Shown here one piece after another: positions 41,198-49,336 of a stretch of DNA of 64,000 nt. The notes below the pieces were generated by a model. It did not search any database. It was not told the origin of the DNA and saw only the letters and a list, made by a program, of their open reading frames with translations. How positions within the stretch are numbered: the stretch's first letter is position 1; each line of letters opens with the position of its first letter. The stretch covers positions 1 to 64,000 of the forward strand of contig NZ_LZRD01000013.1 in assembly GCF_001687325.1 (NCBI RefSeq), read 5' to 3'. The position numbers and the translations under genes were made by a program. Origin of the DNA: Streptomyces sp. PTY087I2 (GTDB lineage: Bacteria; Actinomycetota; Actinomycetes; Streptomycetales; Streptomycetaceae).

Positions 41198-41209
41198 CTA
41201 AACCCGCTC

Positions 41210-42046
41210 CTAGCGCTTCTTGTTCGTCTTGCGGCGGCGGACGATGTACTTGTTGCTCGCCTTCTTGGGAGAACGAGTACGACCCTCCTTCTGACCCCAC
41301 GGCGAGACCGGGTGACGACCACCGGAGGTCTTGCCTTCACCACCACCGTGCGGGTGGTCAACCGGGTTCATCGCGACACCGCGGACGGTCGGGCGGACGC
41401 CCTTCCAGCGCATGCGGCCGGCCTTGCCCCAGTTGATGTTCGACTGCTCGGCGTTGCCGACCTCACCGATCGTCGCGCGGCAGCGCGCGTCGACCAGGCG
41501 GATCTCACCCGACGGCATACGAAGGTGGGCCATGGTGCCCTCCTTCGCCAGCAGCTGCACGGAGGCACCCGCGGAACGGGCGAACTTCGCGCCGCCGCCG
41601 GGCCGCAGCTCGATGGCGTGGATGGTCGTACCGACCGGGATGTTGCGCAGCGCCAGGTTGTTACCGGGCTTGATGTCGGCGGTCGGACCGTTCTCGACAC
41701 GGTCACCCTGCGACAGGCCACGGGGAGCGACGATGTAACGCTTCTCGCCGTCCGCGTAGTGCAGCAGCGCGATGCGCGCGGTGCGGTTCGGGTCGTACTC
41801 GATGTGCGCGACCTTGGCCGGCACGCCGTCCTTGTCGTGACGACGGAAGTCGATCACGCGGTAGGCGCGCTTGTGGCCACCACCCTGGTGGCGAACGGTC
41901 ACACGACCGGCGTTGTTACGGCCGCCCTTGCTGTGCAGGGGGCGGACCAGCGACTTCTCCGGCGTGGACCGCGTGATCTCGACAAAGTCGGCGACGCTGG
42001 AGCCACGACGGCCCGGGGTCGTCGGCTTGTACTTGCGGATACCCAT
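41210..42046 (-). CDS. rplB: 50S ribosomal protein L2
   Basis: A 278-residue L2, needed for subunit association and peptidyl transfer. MGIRKYKPTTPGRRGSSVADF opens it. VAMNPVDHPHGGGEGKTSGGRHPVSPWG contains the functionally important histidine. The C terminus is RRRKTNKKR. The length is normal. Confidence 0.98.
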   Translation of the reverse strand: MGIRKYKPTTPGRRGSSVADFVEITRSTPEKSLVRPLHSKGGRNNAGRVTVRHQGGGHKRAYRVIDFRRHDKDGVPAKVAHIEYDPNRTARIALLHYADGEKRYIVAPRGLSQGDRVENGPTADIKPGNNLALRNIPVGTTIHAIELRPGGGAKFARSAGASVQLLAKEGTMAHLRMPSGEIRLVDARCRATIGEVGNAEQSNINWGKAGRMRWKGVRPTVRGVAMNPVDHPHGGGEGKTSGGRHPVSPWGQKEGRTRSPKKASNKYIVRRRKTNKKR

Positions 42047-42085
42047 TTCTCAGTCCTCGTCCGATTCCGGACGACTCGAACTCCG

Positions 42086-42409
42086 TTAGGAGGTCGGGCC
42101 GCCGAAGATGTCGATACGGTCGCCCTCGGCGAGGGTCACGATGGCGCGCTTCGTGTCGGCGCGCTTGCCGAAACCGGTGCGGGTGCGCTTGCGCTTGCCC
42201 TGCCGGTTGATCGTGTTGACCCCGGTGACCTTGACCGAGAAGACCGCCTCGACGGCCTGCTTGATCTGGGTCTTGTTGGAGCCGGGCGCGACGATGAACG
42301 TGTACTTGTTCTCGTCGAGCAGCGCGTAGCTCTTCTCGGAGACCACGGGCTTGACGAGAACGTCACGCGGGTCCGAGTACGTCTTGCTGGTAACGGTCGC
42401 CTCGCTCAT
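42086..42409 (-). CDS. rplW: 50S ribosomal protein L23
   Basis: A 107-residue L23 at the tunnel exit, where trigger factor and SRP dock. DPRDVLVKPVVSEKSYALLDENKYTF, VNTINRQGKRKRTRTGFGKR and KRAIVTLAEGDRIDIFGG are typical. Its start overlaps the rplD stop by one base. Confidence 0.98.
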   Translation of the reverse strand: MSEATVTSKTYSDPRDVLVKPVVSEKSYALLDENKYTFIVAPGSNKTQIKQAVEAVFSVKVTGVNTINRQGKRKRTRTGFGKRADTKRAIVTLAEGDRIDIFGGPTS

Positions 42410-43059
42410 CAGGCGTCGCTCCCTTCGGTCTCAGCGGTCTGGGGGCCAGACACGAAGGACTCGAAAGCGGCCTGGGTGAAGACCACGTCGTCAGAGACGA
42501 TCACGTCGTACGTGTTGAGCTGGCCCGGCTCCAGGATGTGCACCTGGGGCAGGTTGCGCGCGGACAGCCACGCGGCCTCGTCGGCGCGGTCGACGACCAG
42601 GAGCAGGTTCTGGCGCTCCGAGATCTTGCCGAGCAGCGACTTGGCGGCCTTCGTGGAGGCGGCACCCTCGACCACGCCGGTGACGACGTGGATACGGGAG
42701 TGACGGGCCCGGTCCGAGAGGGCACCGCGCAGGGCGGCGGCCTTCATCTTCTTCGGGGTCCGCTGCGAGTAGTCACGCGGCTGCGGGCCGTGGACGACGC
42801 CACCACCGGCGAACTGCGGGGCGCGGGTCGAACCCTGACGGGCGCGGCCGGTGCCCTTCTGGCGGTAAGGCTTCTTACCACCACCGCGGACTTCACCGCG
42901 GCGCTTGGTCTTGTGCGTGCCCTGACGGGCAGCCGCCAGCTGAGCGACAACGACCTGGTGGATCAGCGGAACGCTGGTCTTCGCGTCGAAGATCTCCGCG
43001 GGGAGCTCGACGGTACCGGCCTTGTCGCCTGCCGGCGAAAGGATGTCAATGGTGCTCAT
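42409..43059 (-). CDS. rplD: 50S ribosomal protein L4
   Basis: A 216-residue L4. The start at 43059 gives MSTIDILSPAGDKAGTVELP, and a longer in-frame extension into rplC is not supported. The tunnel loop is RGGGKKPYRQKGTGRARQGSTRAPQFAGGGVVHGP. In E. coli L4 represses the S10 operon by binding its leader. Here the leader upstream of rpsJ is long and structured. Confidence 0.98.
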   Translation of the reverse strand: MSTIDILSPAGDKAGTVELPAEIFDAKTSVPLIHQVVVAQLAAARQGTHKTKRRGEVRGGGKKPYRQKGTGRARQGSTRAPQFAGGGVVHGPQPRDYSQRTPKKMKAAALRGALSDRARHSRIHVVTGVVEGAASTKAAKSLLGKISERQNLLLVVDRADEAAWLSARNLPQVHILEPGQLNTYDVIVSDDVVFTQAAFESFVSGPQTAETEGSDA

Positions 43060-43063
43060 TACC

Positions 43064-43708
43064 TCAAGCCCCCTTGGCCGCGGTACGGACCAGGACGAGG
43101 CCGCCGTTCGGACCGGGGACCGCGCCCTTGATGAGGAGCAGACCCTTCTCCGCGTCAACCGCGTGGATGGTCAGGTTCTGGGTGGTGACGCGCTCGTTAC
43201 CCATGCGGCCCGCCATGCGCATGCCCTTGAAGACACGCCCAGGGGTGGCGCAGCCACCGATGGAACCGGGGGAACGGTGCTTGCGCTGGGTGCCGTGCCC
43301 GGCGCCGAGGCCCTTGAAGTTGTGACGCTTCATGACACCGGCGAAGCCCTTGCCCTTGCTCTTGCCCGTGACGTCGACCTTGACGCCGGACTCGAACACA
43401 GCGGCGGTGACCTCCTGGCCCAGCGTGTACTCGCTGGCGTCAGGGGTGCGGAGCTCGACCAGGTGGCGGCGCGGGGTGACGTCGGCCTTGGCGAAGTGAC
43501 CCTTGAGGGGCTTGTTCACCTTGCGCGGGTCGATCTCGCCGAAGGCGATCTGGACCGCTTCGTAGCCGTCGCTGTCGTTGGTGCGAACCTGCGTCACGAC
43601 GCACGGACCGGCCTTGACGACGGTCACCGGGACAACCCGGTTGTTCTCGTCCCAGACCTGGGTCATGCCGAGCTTCTCGCCCAGGACGCCCTTGATGTTC
43701 TTGCTCAT
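43064..43708 (-). CDS. rplC: 50S ribosomal protein L3
   Basis: A 214-residue L3, which initiates 50S assembly. IKGVLGEKLGMTQVWDENNRVVPVTVVKAGPC opens it. The extension near the peptidyl transferase centre includes RHNFKGLGAGHGTQRKHRSPGSIGGCATPGRVFKG. It follows rpsJ by 14 bases. Confidence 0.98.
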   Translation of the reverse strand: MSKNIKGVLGEKLGMTQVWDENNRVVPVTVVKAGPCVVTQVRTNDSDGYEAVQIAFGEIDPRKVNKPLKGHFAKADVTPRRHLVELRTPDASEYTLGQEVTAAVFESGVKVDVTGKSKGKGFAGVMKRHNFKGLGAGHGTQRKHRSPGSIGGCATPGRVFKGMRMAGRMGNERVTTQNLTIHAVDAEKGLLLIKGAVPGPNGGLVLVRTAAKGA

Positions 43709-43722
43709 CTCGGCCCGTCCCC

Positions 43723-44031
43723 TCAGAGCTTGATCTCGATGTCGACGCCGGCCGGCAGGTCGAGACGCATCAGCGAGTCAACCGTCTTCGGCGTGGGGTC
43801 GAGGATGTCGATGAGGCGCTTGTGGGTGCGCATCTCGAAGTGCTCGCGAGAGTCCTTGTACTTGTGCGGCGACTTGATGACGCAGTACACGTTCTTCTCA
43901 GTGGGCAGCGGCACCGGGCCCGCGACCGACGCACCAGTGCGGGTCACCGTCTCGACGATCTTCTTCGCCGAGGAGTCGATGACCTCGTGGTCGTAGGCCT
44001 TGAGCCGGATGCGGATCTTCTGTCCCGCCAT
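43723..44031 (-). CDS. rpsJ: 30S ribosomal protein S10 (NusE)
   Basis: A 102-residue S10, which also acts as antitermination factor NusE with NusB. The start at 44031 gives MAGQKIRIRLKAYDHEVIDSSAKKIVETV, and VYCVIKSPHKYKDSREHFEMRTHKRLIDI is conserved. It is the first gene of the long ribosomal superoperon. Its leader of about 357 bases contains a hairpin element also found in the rpsL leader. Confidence 0.98.
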   Translation of the reverse strand: MAGQKIRIRLKAYDHEVIDSSAKKIVETVTRTGASVAGPVPLPTEKNVYCVIKSPHKYKDSREHFEMRTHKRLIDILDPTPKTVDSLMRLDLPAGVDIEIKL

Positions 44032-44096
44032 GGCTACTAGTAGTCCTGTCTCTCTGTTTAACGCTCTGGAACCCGGGGGTTCTCTGGACTCCCCCT

Positions 44097-44121
44097 CCGA
44101 CCCACGCGGTCGGGCGTGTCG
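44097..44121 (-). promoter_or_regulatory. leader element shared with rpsL
   Basis: This 25-base sequence differs at one position from 61479-61503 in the rpsL leader. In mRNA sense it contains CCGACC-GCGTG-GGTCGG, a 6-bp stem with a 5-base loop. It starts 66 bases upstream of the rpsJ start codon. A ribosomal-protein or other binding site is a reasonable inference. Confidence 0.65.
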
Positions 44122-44394
44122 CATCCCCTCTACGAAAATCTCCCTGAGGAGATCCCAACCAAGGGGGTGCGGGCCCGAGGACCGCGGAACCGGGGGCGGA
44201 ACACCCACCGGGTGCCTGGCCGGCGCCCTGCGTTGCTTCCCGGAAGATTCCCGTACGTCCGGCCCTACAGGGCCGACGAGTACTGTGGGACTCGCTTCCG
44301 GTCCTCCCGGCGGGAGGCGCGCAGCATTGACACTCAACCGAGCAACCTGGTCAGTGTGCCATACGGGGCGCGGGCCTGGCCAATCGAGTCGGGA

Positions 44395-44422
44395 ATCCTA
44401 CCCCGAGCGAGCGCGGACTCAA
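44395..44422 (-). promoter_or_regulatory. candidate rpsJ (S10 operon) promoter
   Basis: On the minus strand TTGAGT (44422-44417) and TAGGAT (44400-44395) are separated by 16 bases. The predicted start is near 44388. Both hexamers are close to the HrdB consensus. Confidence 0.6.
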
Positions 44423-44648
44423 ACGCAGGCGCGCATCCGGCGGCACGGGGATCCCCGCGGCCCTCCCCGGCGGCCCGCCCCGCCCCACGTGCGCAACCCC
44501 ACTCCCCGCCCGGGCAACCCCTTCGCCCCGGTCTCCGTCTACTCCCCCGCAGGCGCGGCCCGACCGCCGCTGACCTGCGTGAAGAGCCAGGAGTGACGCA
44601 GGACAGGGCGGCCGTTCGCCCGCTGCGGGGGAAGCGGGAGCGGACGGG

Positions 44649-46721
44649 GTGCGCGGCGTGGTGGATCGATCTGTCCCGGGCCCGACACGGATGCCCCGGC
44701 GCACCCTGCTCCTCGCCGCCGGAGCGGCCGGCGCTGCCGCCGCCACCGCCGGGTGCGCCGTGCCCGCGCCCCGGCGGCGCGGGCCGGTGGCGGATCCGGC
44801 GCCCGGGCTGGCCATAGCGAGCACCCGGCGGGCCCTGGTCCTTCAGCTGCTGGCCCACCCGGACGACGACCTCTACTTCATGAACCCGGACACCCGTGAG
44901 GCCCTGGACGCCGGGACCCCGCTGGTCTGCGTGTATCTCACCGCGGGTGAGGCGGACGGCGTCAACAAGATCCCCGGCGCGCCCCGCCCGGCCCCCGACC
45001 GGGCCGCGTACTCCTCCTCCCGCCATCAGGGCCTGCGCCAGGCGTACGCCGAGCTGCTCGGGCTCGACCGGTTCACGCCCTGGGAGAAGTCAGTGGCGGC
45101 CCTGCACGGCGGTCACCGGGCCGAGGTCGACGTCCTGACCGACGGCGTCCGCCGGGTCGAGCTGGTCTTCCTCAACACCGCGATGCACACCGGGCGCGGC
45201 CGCCCCGGGCTGCCCAGTCTCTGGCGGGACCGCCGGCTCGTGCTGCGTACCGTCGTCGCCGACGGCTCACCGCTGGAGCGCGCTGGCTCGTACACGTACG
45301 AGTCGCTGACCGATGTCCTCACCGGGCTGCTGGAGCGGTACCGGCCGACCGTCGTGCACACCCTCGACCCGGATCCGGACCTCCAGTTCAGCAGCGAGTA
45401 CGAGCGCCGCCGGGACAGCGAGCAGCGCGGGTACTCCGACCACGCCGACCACACCGCGGCCGGGTGCTTCGCCTGGGCCGCCCTGATCCGCTGGGTGGCG
45501 CGGGCGACGGGGCGCGGGGAGCCGGTGCCCGGGTTCGTCGTCGCCGCGTTCCGGGGGTACTACAACCGGCACTGGCCCAAGAACCTGCCGCCGGCCGTGC
45601 TGGAGCGCAAGGCCGCCCACCTCGTCCCGTACGGCGGCGCCCCCGACTGGGAGTGCGGCAACCCCTCCGGCTGCGGCGACTACAACGTGGGCGGCGACCG
45701 GCCGCTCACCAACCGCAAGGGGTGGGTGCGCTCCACCCACCACCGCTACCCGGGCCCCCGAGCCCAGGTCACCGCCGGGGCGGACGGCCGGCTCACCGCC
45801 TACGGGGTGCTCGGGCTGCGCGCCGTCCGGTGGCGCGAGAGCGCGCCCGGCAGCGGGGTCTGGGACGCGCCGGACGACCTCGGCGGCGGCCCGCTCGCCC
45901 CGGTGCTGGGCTCGGCGGCCACGGCGGACGGCCGCCGGCTGCTGTTCGGGCTGCGGTTCGCGGCGCTCGGCGGGCACGGCTCGGACAACGAACGCGAGAT
46001 CGTGCTCCTGGAGCAGCGCTCCCCCGGCGGCCCCTTCCTCGCCTGGCGCGGCCTCGGCAACCCCGCGACGGGCCCCGACCACGGCCGCCGCATCGGAACC
46101 CCGGTCGCCGTCACCGCCCCGGACGGCCGCGTCCACCTCTTCGTACGGAACGCGGAGAAGGGCCTGAGCACCCGGGTGCGCGACGCGGTCACCGGCCGCT
46201 GGAGCGGCTGGCGGGACATGGGCGGCGGCGAGATCCAGGACGGGCTGACCGCGGTCGTGGACACGGCGGGGCGCGTCCACGTGTACGCGGCCGGGCACCA
46301 TGCCGGGCACCACTGGACCCAGGACGCCCCGGACACCGACGTCACCGCCCGCACCCAGCTCAGCGGCTCCCCCGTGCCCGCGCACGCGCCCGGCGCACTC
46401 CCCGCGCCCGACGGGTCCGTGGAGCTGTACTACCGGCCCGCCGCGCGTGAACAGCTCGTGGCCGTACGCGCCGACGCCGCCCCCGCGCCCCGCTTCGGGG
46501 GGTACGGTCCGGTGAGCGCCGCCGCGTCGCCGGCCGGCCCGGTCCTGCTCGGCCGGACCGCGGAGGGCCGGATCCAGTTGCGTACCGCCGAGGGAACCGC
46601 CGTACGGTCGCGGGGCCCGGTCGCCCTGGACGGCGCCGCCCTCCACCTGGACGCGGCGGACGGCCGCCCGGTCGTCGTGGGCTTCGGCCCGGACGCGGCG
46701 CCCTGGCTCTGGCGCCCGTAG
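44649..46721 (+). CDS. exported PIG-L family deacetylase with C-terminal lectin-like repeats
   Basis: A 690-residue protein. The GTG at 44649 has GGGAG 8 bases upstream. The ATG at 44691 is an alternative without such a site. The N terminus carries PRRTLLLAAGAAG and a lipobox-like ATAGC (Cys36), so a lipoprotein, perhaps Tat-exported, is likely. Residues about 62-330 are the PIG-L/LmbE zinc deacetylase fold with AHPDDD (70-74) and a YSDHADH motif later. LmbE enzymes remove N-acetyl groups from sugars. The C-terminal half (from about 370) has repeated VTAPDGRVHLFVRN and VVDTAGRVHVYAAG strands. These look like a beta-propeller or fucolectin-type carbohydrate-binding module. The substrate is probably an extracellular glycan. 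Confidence 0.85.
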   Translation: MRGVVDRSVPGPTRMPRRTLLLAAGAAGAAAATAGCAVPAPRRRGPVADPAPGLAIASTRRALVLQLLAHPDDDLYFMNPDTREALDAGTPLVCVYLTAGEADGVNKIPGAPRPAPDRAAYSSSRHQGLRQAYAELLGLDRFTPWEKSVAALHGGHRAEVDVLTDGVRRVELVFLNTAMHTGRGRPGLPSLWRDRRLVLRTVVADGSPLERAGSYTYESLTDVLTGLLERYRPTVVHTLDPDPDLQFSSEYERRRDSEQRGYSDHADHTAAGCFAWAALIRWVARATGRGEPVPGFVVAAFRGYYNRHWPKNLPPAVLERKAAHLVPYGGAPDWECGNPSGCGDYNVGGDRPLTNRKGWVRSTHHRYPGPRAQVTAGADGRLTAYGVLGLRAVRWRESAPGSGVWDAPDDLGGGPLAPVLGSAATADGRRLLFGLRFAALGGHGSDNEREIVLLEQRSPGGPFLAWRGLGNPATGPDHGRRIGTPVAVTAPDGRVHLFVRNAEKGLSTRVRDAVTGRWSGWRDMGGGEIQDGLTAVVDTAGRVHVYAAGHHAGHHWTQDAPDTDVTARTQLSGSPVPAHAPGALPAPDGSVELYYRPAAREQLVAVRADAAPAPRFGGYGPVSAAASPAGPVLLGRTAEGRIQLRTAEGTAVRSRGPVALDGAALHLDAADGRPVVVGFGPDAAPWLWRP

Positions 46722-46750
46722 AAGAGGTCGCCTTCCCGCCAACTCCCGCC

Positions 46751-46769
46751 CCATAACGCCGCGTTATGG
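46751..46769. promoter_or_regulatory. 19-bp palindrome upstream of the S1 protease gene
   Basis: CCATAACGC and GCGTTATGG flank a single central C. The site lies 100 bases upstream of the protease start and 30 bases after the deacetylase stop. It may be an operator. The loop is too small for a stable RNA hairpin, so a protein-binding site is more likely than a terminator. Confidence 0.55.
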
Positions 46770-46868
46770 CCAAACGTTAGTACCCCGCCCTCGTCGCGCT
46801 CCGGCACCCTGTTGCCCACCATCCCCCACAGACACGCCTACCCAGCGTGTCGCGCGAAACGAGGCATC

Positions 46869-47594
46869 ATGCGCATATCCCGGCTCATGCCCGCTGTCGC
46901 CGCAGCAGCGGCCTGCGTCCTCTCGCTCTTCGCACCGTCCGCGACGGCCGCGCCCGCGCCGCCGCTCCAGGACACCCCGCCGCCCACCACCCAGATCATC
47001 GGCGGCGGCCAGGCGACCAACGCCCCCTGGGCCGCCCGGCTCTTCTCGAACGGCAGAGAGACCTGTTCGGCGACGATCATCGCGCCGACCTGGATCCTCA
47101 CCGCCAAGCACTGCGTCACCGGCGGCGGCCTGTCGTTCCGTATCGGCAGCCTGGACCAGCACAGCGGCGGTGTCGTCGCCAACGGCGTCCAGACCTACAC
47201 CCACAGCGCGGACCTGGCGCTCGTCCGGCTGGACCGCTCGGTGCAGGCGACCTACTCCCGCCTCGGCTCGCCCGGCTCGGTGAGCGTCGGCCAGAGCGTC
47301 CAGGTCTGGGGCTGGGGCGCGACCTCGCAGTGCGGCTCGGAGGCGAACTGCCAGTCGCGCTACCTGAAGGTCGCCAATGTGACGGTCACCGGCGGCTGCG
47401 GTGACGCGTACGGCGGCTCGGCGATCTGCGCCCGCCGCGGCAACGGCATCACCGCGGGCGGCGACTCCGGCGGCCCGATGACCGCCAACGGCATCCAGGT
47501 CGGCGTCGCCTCCACCAGCGACCGCCAGACCACGACCGCGTACACGAACGTCACCGCGTACCGGTCCTGGATCCAGTCCATCGCGGGCGTCTGA
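46869..47594 (+). CDS. secreted S1 family serine protease
   Basis: A 241-residue secreted protease with a signal peptide (MRISRLMPAVAAAAACVLSLF, cleavage near SATAA at 24-28). A short propeptide runs to IIGGGQAT (43-50). The catalytic triad is His81 (LTAKHC), Asp115 (HSADLALVRL) and Ser200 (GGDSGGP). The residue six before the serine, the trypsin S1 Asp, is Ile194, so cleavage after basic residues is unlikely. Six cysteines in the mature domain could form three disulfides. The start at 46869 follows GAGG. A longer start would put basic residues before the signal. Confidence 0.92.
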   Translation: MRISRLMPAVAAAAACVLSLFAPSATAAPAPPLQDTPPPTTQIIGGGQATNAPWAARLFSNGRETCSATIIAPTWILTAKHCVTGGGLSFRIGSLDQHSGGVVANGVQTYTHSADLALVRLDRSVQATYSRLGSPGSVSVGQSVQVWGWGATSQCGSEANCQSRYLKVANVTVTGGCGDAYGGSAICARRGNGITAGGDSGGPMTANGIQVGVASTSDRQTTTAYTNVTAYRSWIQSIAGV

Positions 47595-47621
47595 GCCGGA
47601 CCCGGCCCGAACGCCCCACCC

Positions 47622-47654
47622 GGGACGGCGGACACCTGACCGCTCCGCCGTCCC
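47622..47654 (+). terminator. terminator behind the S1 protease gene
   Basis: A perfect 11-bp stem (47622-47632 with 47644-47654) lies 28 bases after the protease stop codon. Confidence 0.75.
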
Positions 47655-47663
47655 CCTGAACCG

Positions 47664-47704
47664 TAGGGCCCCCGTACCTCACCGCCCGAGGTACCGGGGC
47701 CCTA
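47664..47704. terminator. second hairpin between convergent genes
   Basis: A 17-base stem with one mismatch (47664-47680 with 47688-47704) and a 7-base loop lies between the S1 protease gene and the minus-strand operon ending at 47768. It can act in both directions. Confidence 0.7.
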
Positions 47705-47767
47705 CAGCCATGTACGGGCCCACGCGGGCAAGCCCCACGGACAGCACGGTGCCGGACGGTCCGGCCC

Positions 47768-47968
47768 TCACCTGCGGCCTCCGGTCCTGCGATCGGGGGC
47801 CAGGTACAGGCCCCAGAGAAACCGGAACCAGGCCATGGCCGCCCCGCCGCCGAGCCCGGCCAGGACGAGAGCGACGAGCGGGTTGTCCGCCCGCGGAACG
47901 GAGAGGAGCAGGAGGAAGAGGCCCGCGAGCGCCGCGGTCGCGAGGGTGGCTCGAAGCAGGCGGGACAT
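47768..47968 (-). CDS. small two-helix membrane protein
   Basis: A 66-residue protein starting MSRLLRATLATAALAG. It has two hydrophobic helices (about 8-26 and 32-55) and a basic C terminus (RRTGGRR). The ATG at 47968 lies 8 bases after GAGG. The in-frame GTG at 47977 overlaps that site and is unlikely. It begins 52 bases after the response regulator gene and is probably in its operon. It resembles the small protein at 49034-49243 in the N-terminal RLL-A--ATA-LA pattern and overall layout, which suggests common ancestry. The function is unknown. Confidence 0.7.
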   Translation of the reverse strand: MSRLLRATLATAALAGLFLLLLSVPRADNPLVALVLAGLGGGAAMAWFRFLWGLYLAPDRRTGGRR

Positions 47969-48020
47969 GCGGGTCACCTCAAGACCGAAGGGGGCATGGG
48001 CACGACAGTGGGGCTGCGGT

Positions 48021-48623
48021 CTACAGCCAGCCCTGATGCGTGGCGATCCGGACGGCGTCGACGAGCGTACGGGCGTGGAGCTTGCCGACCGCCGATGAGA
48101 GCCGGTTGCGTACGGTGCCCACGCTGAGGAACAGGTCGGCGGCGATCTCCCGGGAGTGCGCGCCCCTCGCGGCGAGCCGCAGGGCCTCGGCCTCCCTGTC
48201 GGTGAGCGGACTCGGCCCCGACCGCTCCTCCCCGCGCATCCGGGGGTCGATGACCCGGCCGCCCGCGGCGATCCGCCGGACGGCGTCGGCGATCCGCGCG
48301 GGGGGCGTGCTCTTCAGCAGATATCCGGATGCCCCGGCGTCCAGCGCCCGGCGCAGATGGCCGGGGCGGTCGAGTGCGGTGAGCATCACCGTACGGCAGG
48401 AGGGCAGGGCCCGTACGAGCTGGTCGGCCACGGCTATCCCGTCCAGGCCGGGCAGATCGATGTCGAGGAGCGCCACATCCGGGCGCACCCGCTCCGCCTC
48501 GGCGAGCGCGGCGGGGCCGTCCGCCGCCTGGCCGGCCACCTCGATGCCGAGTTCGGCCGACAGGAGTGCCGTCAGACCGGACCGCACCACGTCATGGTCG
48601 TCGACCACCAGCACCCTGATCAC
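48021..48623 (-). CDS. LuxR/NarL-family response regulator (DesR-like)
   Basis: A 200-residue response regulator. The receiver domain (1-120) has Asp8-Asp9, phospho-acceptor Asp54 in LLDIDLPG, and a conserved lysine in GYLLKSTPP. The LuxR-type helix-turn-helix (about 138-195) reads LTDREAEALRLAARGAHSREIAADLFLSVGTVRNRLSSAVGKL. The C terminus ATHQGWL is typical of DesR-like regulators that pair with DesK-type kinases. No kinase is adjacent. A DesK-like kinase without a partner lies 7 kb away at 55760-56932, beyond the rhs gene. The start overlaps the preceding 83-residue membrane protein gene by 32 bases. Confidence 0.93.
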   Translation of the reverse strand: MIRVLVVDDHDVVRSGLTALLSAELGIEVAGQAADGPAALAEAERVRPDVALLDIDLPGLDGIAVADQLVRALPSCRTVMLTALDRPGHLRRALDAGASGYLLKSTPPARIADAVRRIAAGGRVIDPRMRGEERSGPSPLTDREAEALRLAARGAHSREIAADLFLSVGTVRNRLSSAVGKLHARTLVDAVRIATHQGWL

Positions 48624-48843
48624 AGATTCGATTATCGCCCACGGCCCGGGCGTTCACGGCGACGAGGACTCCCCGCCGTACGCACCACACCGCGACCAGG
48701 ACTCCGAGCAGCGCGGGCAGGAAGTAGAGCAGCGTCCACGGTCCCCGGAGCACCGCGCACAGGACGGCGAGGGCGTACACCACCCCGGCGACCGCCCAGA
48801 CAGCGGCCACTTCGGTTCTCTCGTGTTCGGTCCGTCCGCTCAT
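48592..48843 (-). CDS. small membrane protein upstream of the response regulator
   Basis: An 83-residue protein starting MSGRTEHERTEVAAVWAVAG. It has two hydrophobic helices (about 11-35 and 38-60) and a basic loop (WCVRRGVLVAVNAR). Its last 32 bases overlap the response regulator gene, which suggests coupled translation. It could be a sensor accessory protein or a remnant of the input domain of a lost kinase. Neither can be shown. The start at 48843 has only a weak GGGGTC site. Confidence 0.6.
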   Translation of the reverse strand: MSGRTEHERTEVAAVWAVAGVVYALAVLCAVLRGPWTLLYFLPALLGVLVAVWCVRRGVLVAVNARAVGDNRICDQGAGGRRP

Positions 48844-48982
48844 GACCCCGTGATTCCCAGCTGAGTCGCGCCGTGACCGCCTTGTGGGCGGGCAGCGCGG
48901 ATCGGTCGGAATCGATACCACCATGCGGTGCGGGCCGGGGGGAGTGAGATGTTCACGTCCGTCGCTGGTGATCCGATGTGCG

Positions 48983-49017
48983 GCGGGGTGGAAGTTCCCG
49001 TGGAACTTCCACCCCGC
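48983..49017 (-). terminator. strong terminator behind the rhs unit
   Basis: A perfect 16-bp stem (48983-48998 with 49002-49017) and a three-base loop CGT lie 17 bases after the stop of the small membrane protein gene that follows rhs. Confidence 0.85.
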
Positions 49018-49033
49018 ATTCAGTGGTTTCGGA

Positions 49034-49243
49034 TCACTTCCGTTTGCCGGCTCCGGACCGGAACAAGTTTCTGATGAACAGGAACCAACCGATCGTCAGC
49101 ACGGCCAGAAGTCCTCCTACAGCCGTGCGGAGAAGGGAACCGGACTCCGACTGAGCCGGAACGCGTGCGGTCAGCCCCAGCGCCACCACAGCGACGCAGG
49201 CGAGTATTGCCGTTGCCGCAACAGCTTTGAGCAGGCGGTTCAT
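49034..49243 (-). CDS. small two-helix membrane protein behind rhs (candidate immunity protein)
   Basis: A 69-residue protein starting MNRLLKAVAATAILACVAVV. It has two hydrophobic helices (about 8-26 and 38-57) and a basic C terminus (RNLFRSGAGKRK). It is 93 bases downstream of the rhs stop on the same strand and ends at a strong terminator, so rhs and this gene form a unit. Small membrane proteins directly after an rhs toxin gene are often immunity proteins, particularly against membrane-active tails. Here that role is inferred from position only. A related 66-residue protein is at 47768-47968. Confidence 0.72.
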   Translation of the reverse strand: MNRLLKAVAATAILACVAVVALGLTARVPAQSESGSLLRTAVGGLLAVLTIGWFLFIRNLFRSGAGKRK

Positions 49244-49336
49244 GAGGACCTCAGGTCTCGGAGAAGGACGACTGGACGAATGGCCGCGACGCGATGGGGC
49301 GGCAAGGCCTGTCGATGGTGCCGGCAGTCACAGCGT

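Larger units (their letters stand above)
44032..44648. other. 617-base gene-free region upstream of rpsJ
   Basis: It contains the rpsJ leader (about 44032-44388), with the conserved 25-base hairpin element, several other inverted repeats (for example CCTCCC/GGGAGG near 44302) and the rpsJ promoter at 44395-44422. The rest (44423-44636) is very GC-rich and shows nothing recognisable except the ribosome-binding site of the following plus-strand gene. No gene was found. Confidence 0.75.

Noticed and set aside
44326..44360. TTGACA on the plus strand upstream of the PIG-L gene as a promoter
   Set aside because: No -10 hexamer lies at 16-18 bases, and the segment is inside the rpsJ leader/promoter region on the other strand.
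48592..48843. The 83-residue membrane protein as the N terminus of an intact histidine kinase
   Set aside because: The frame ends within the response regulator start, and no HisKA or HATPase motif is present.
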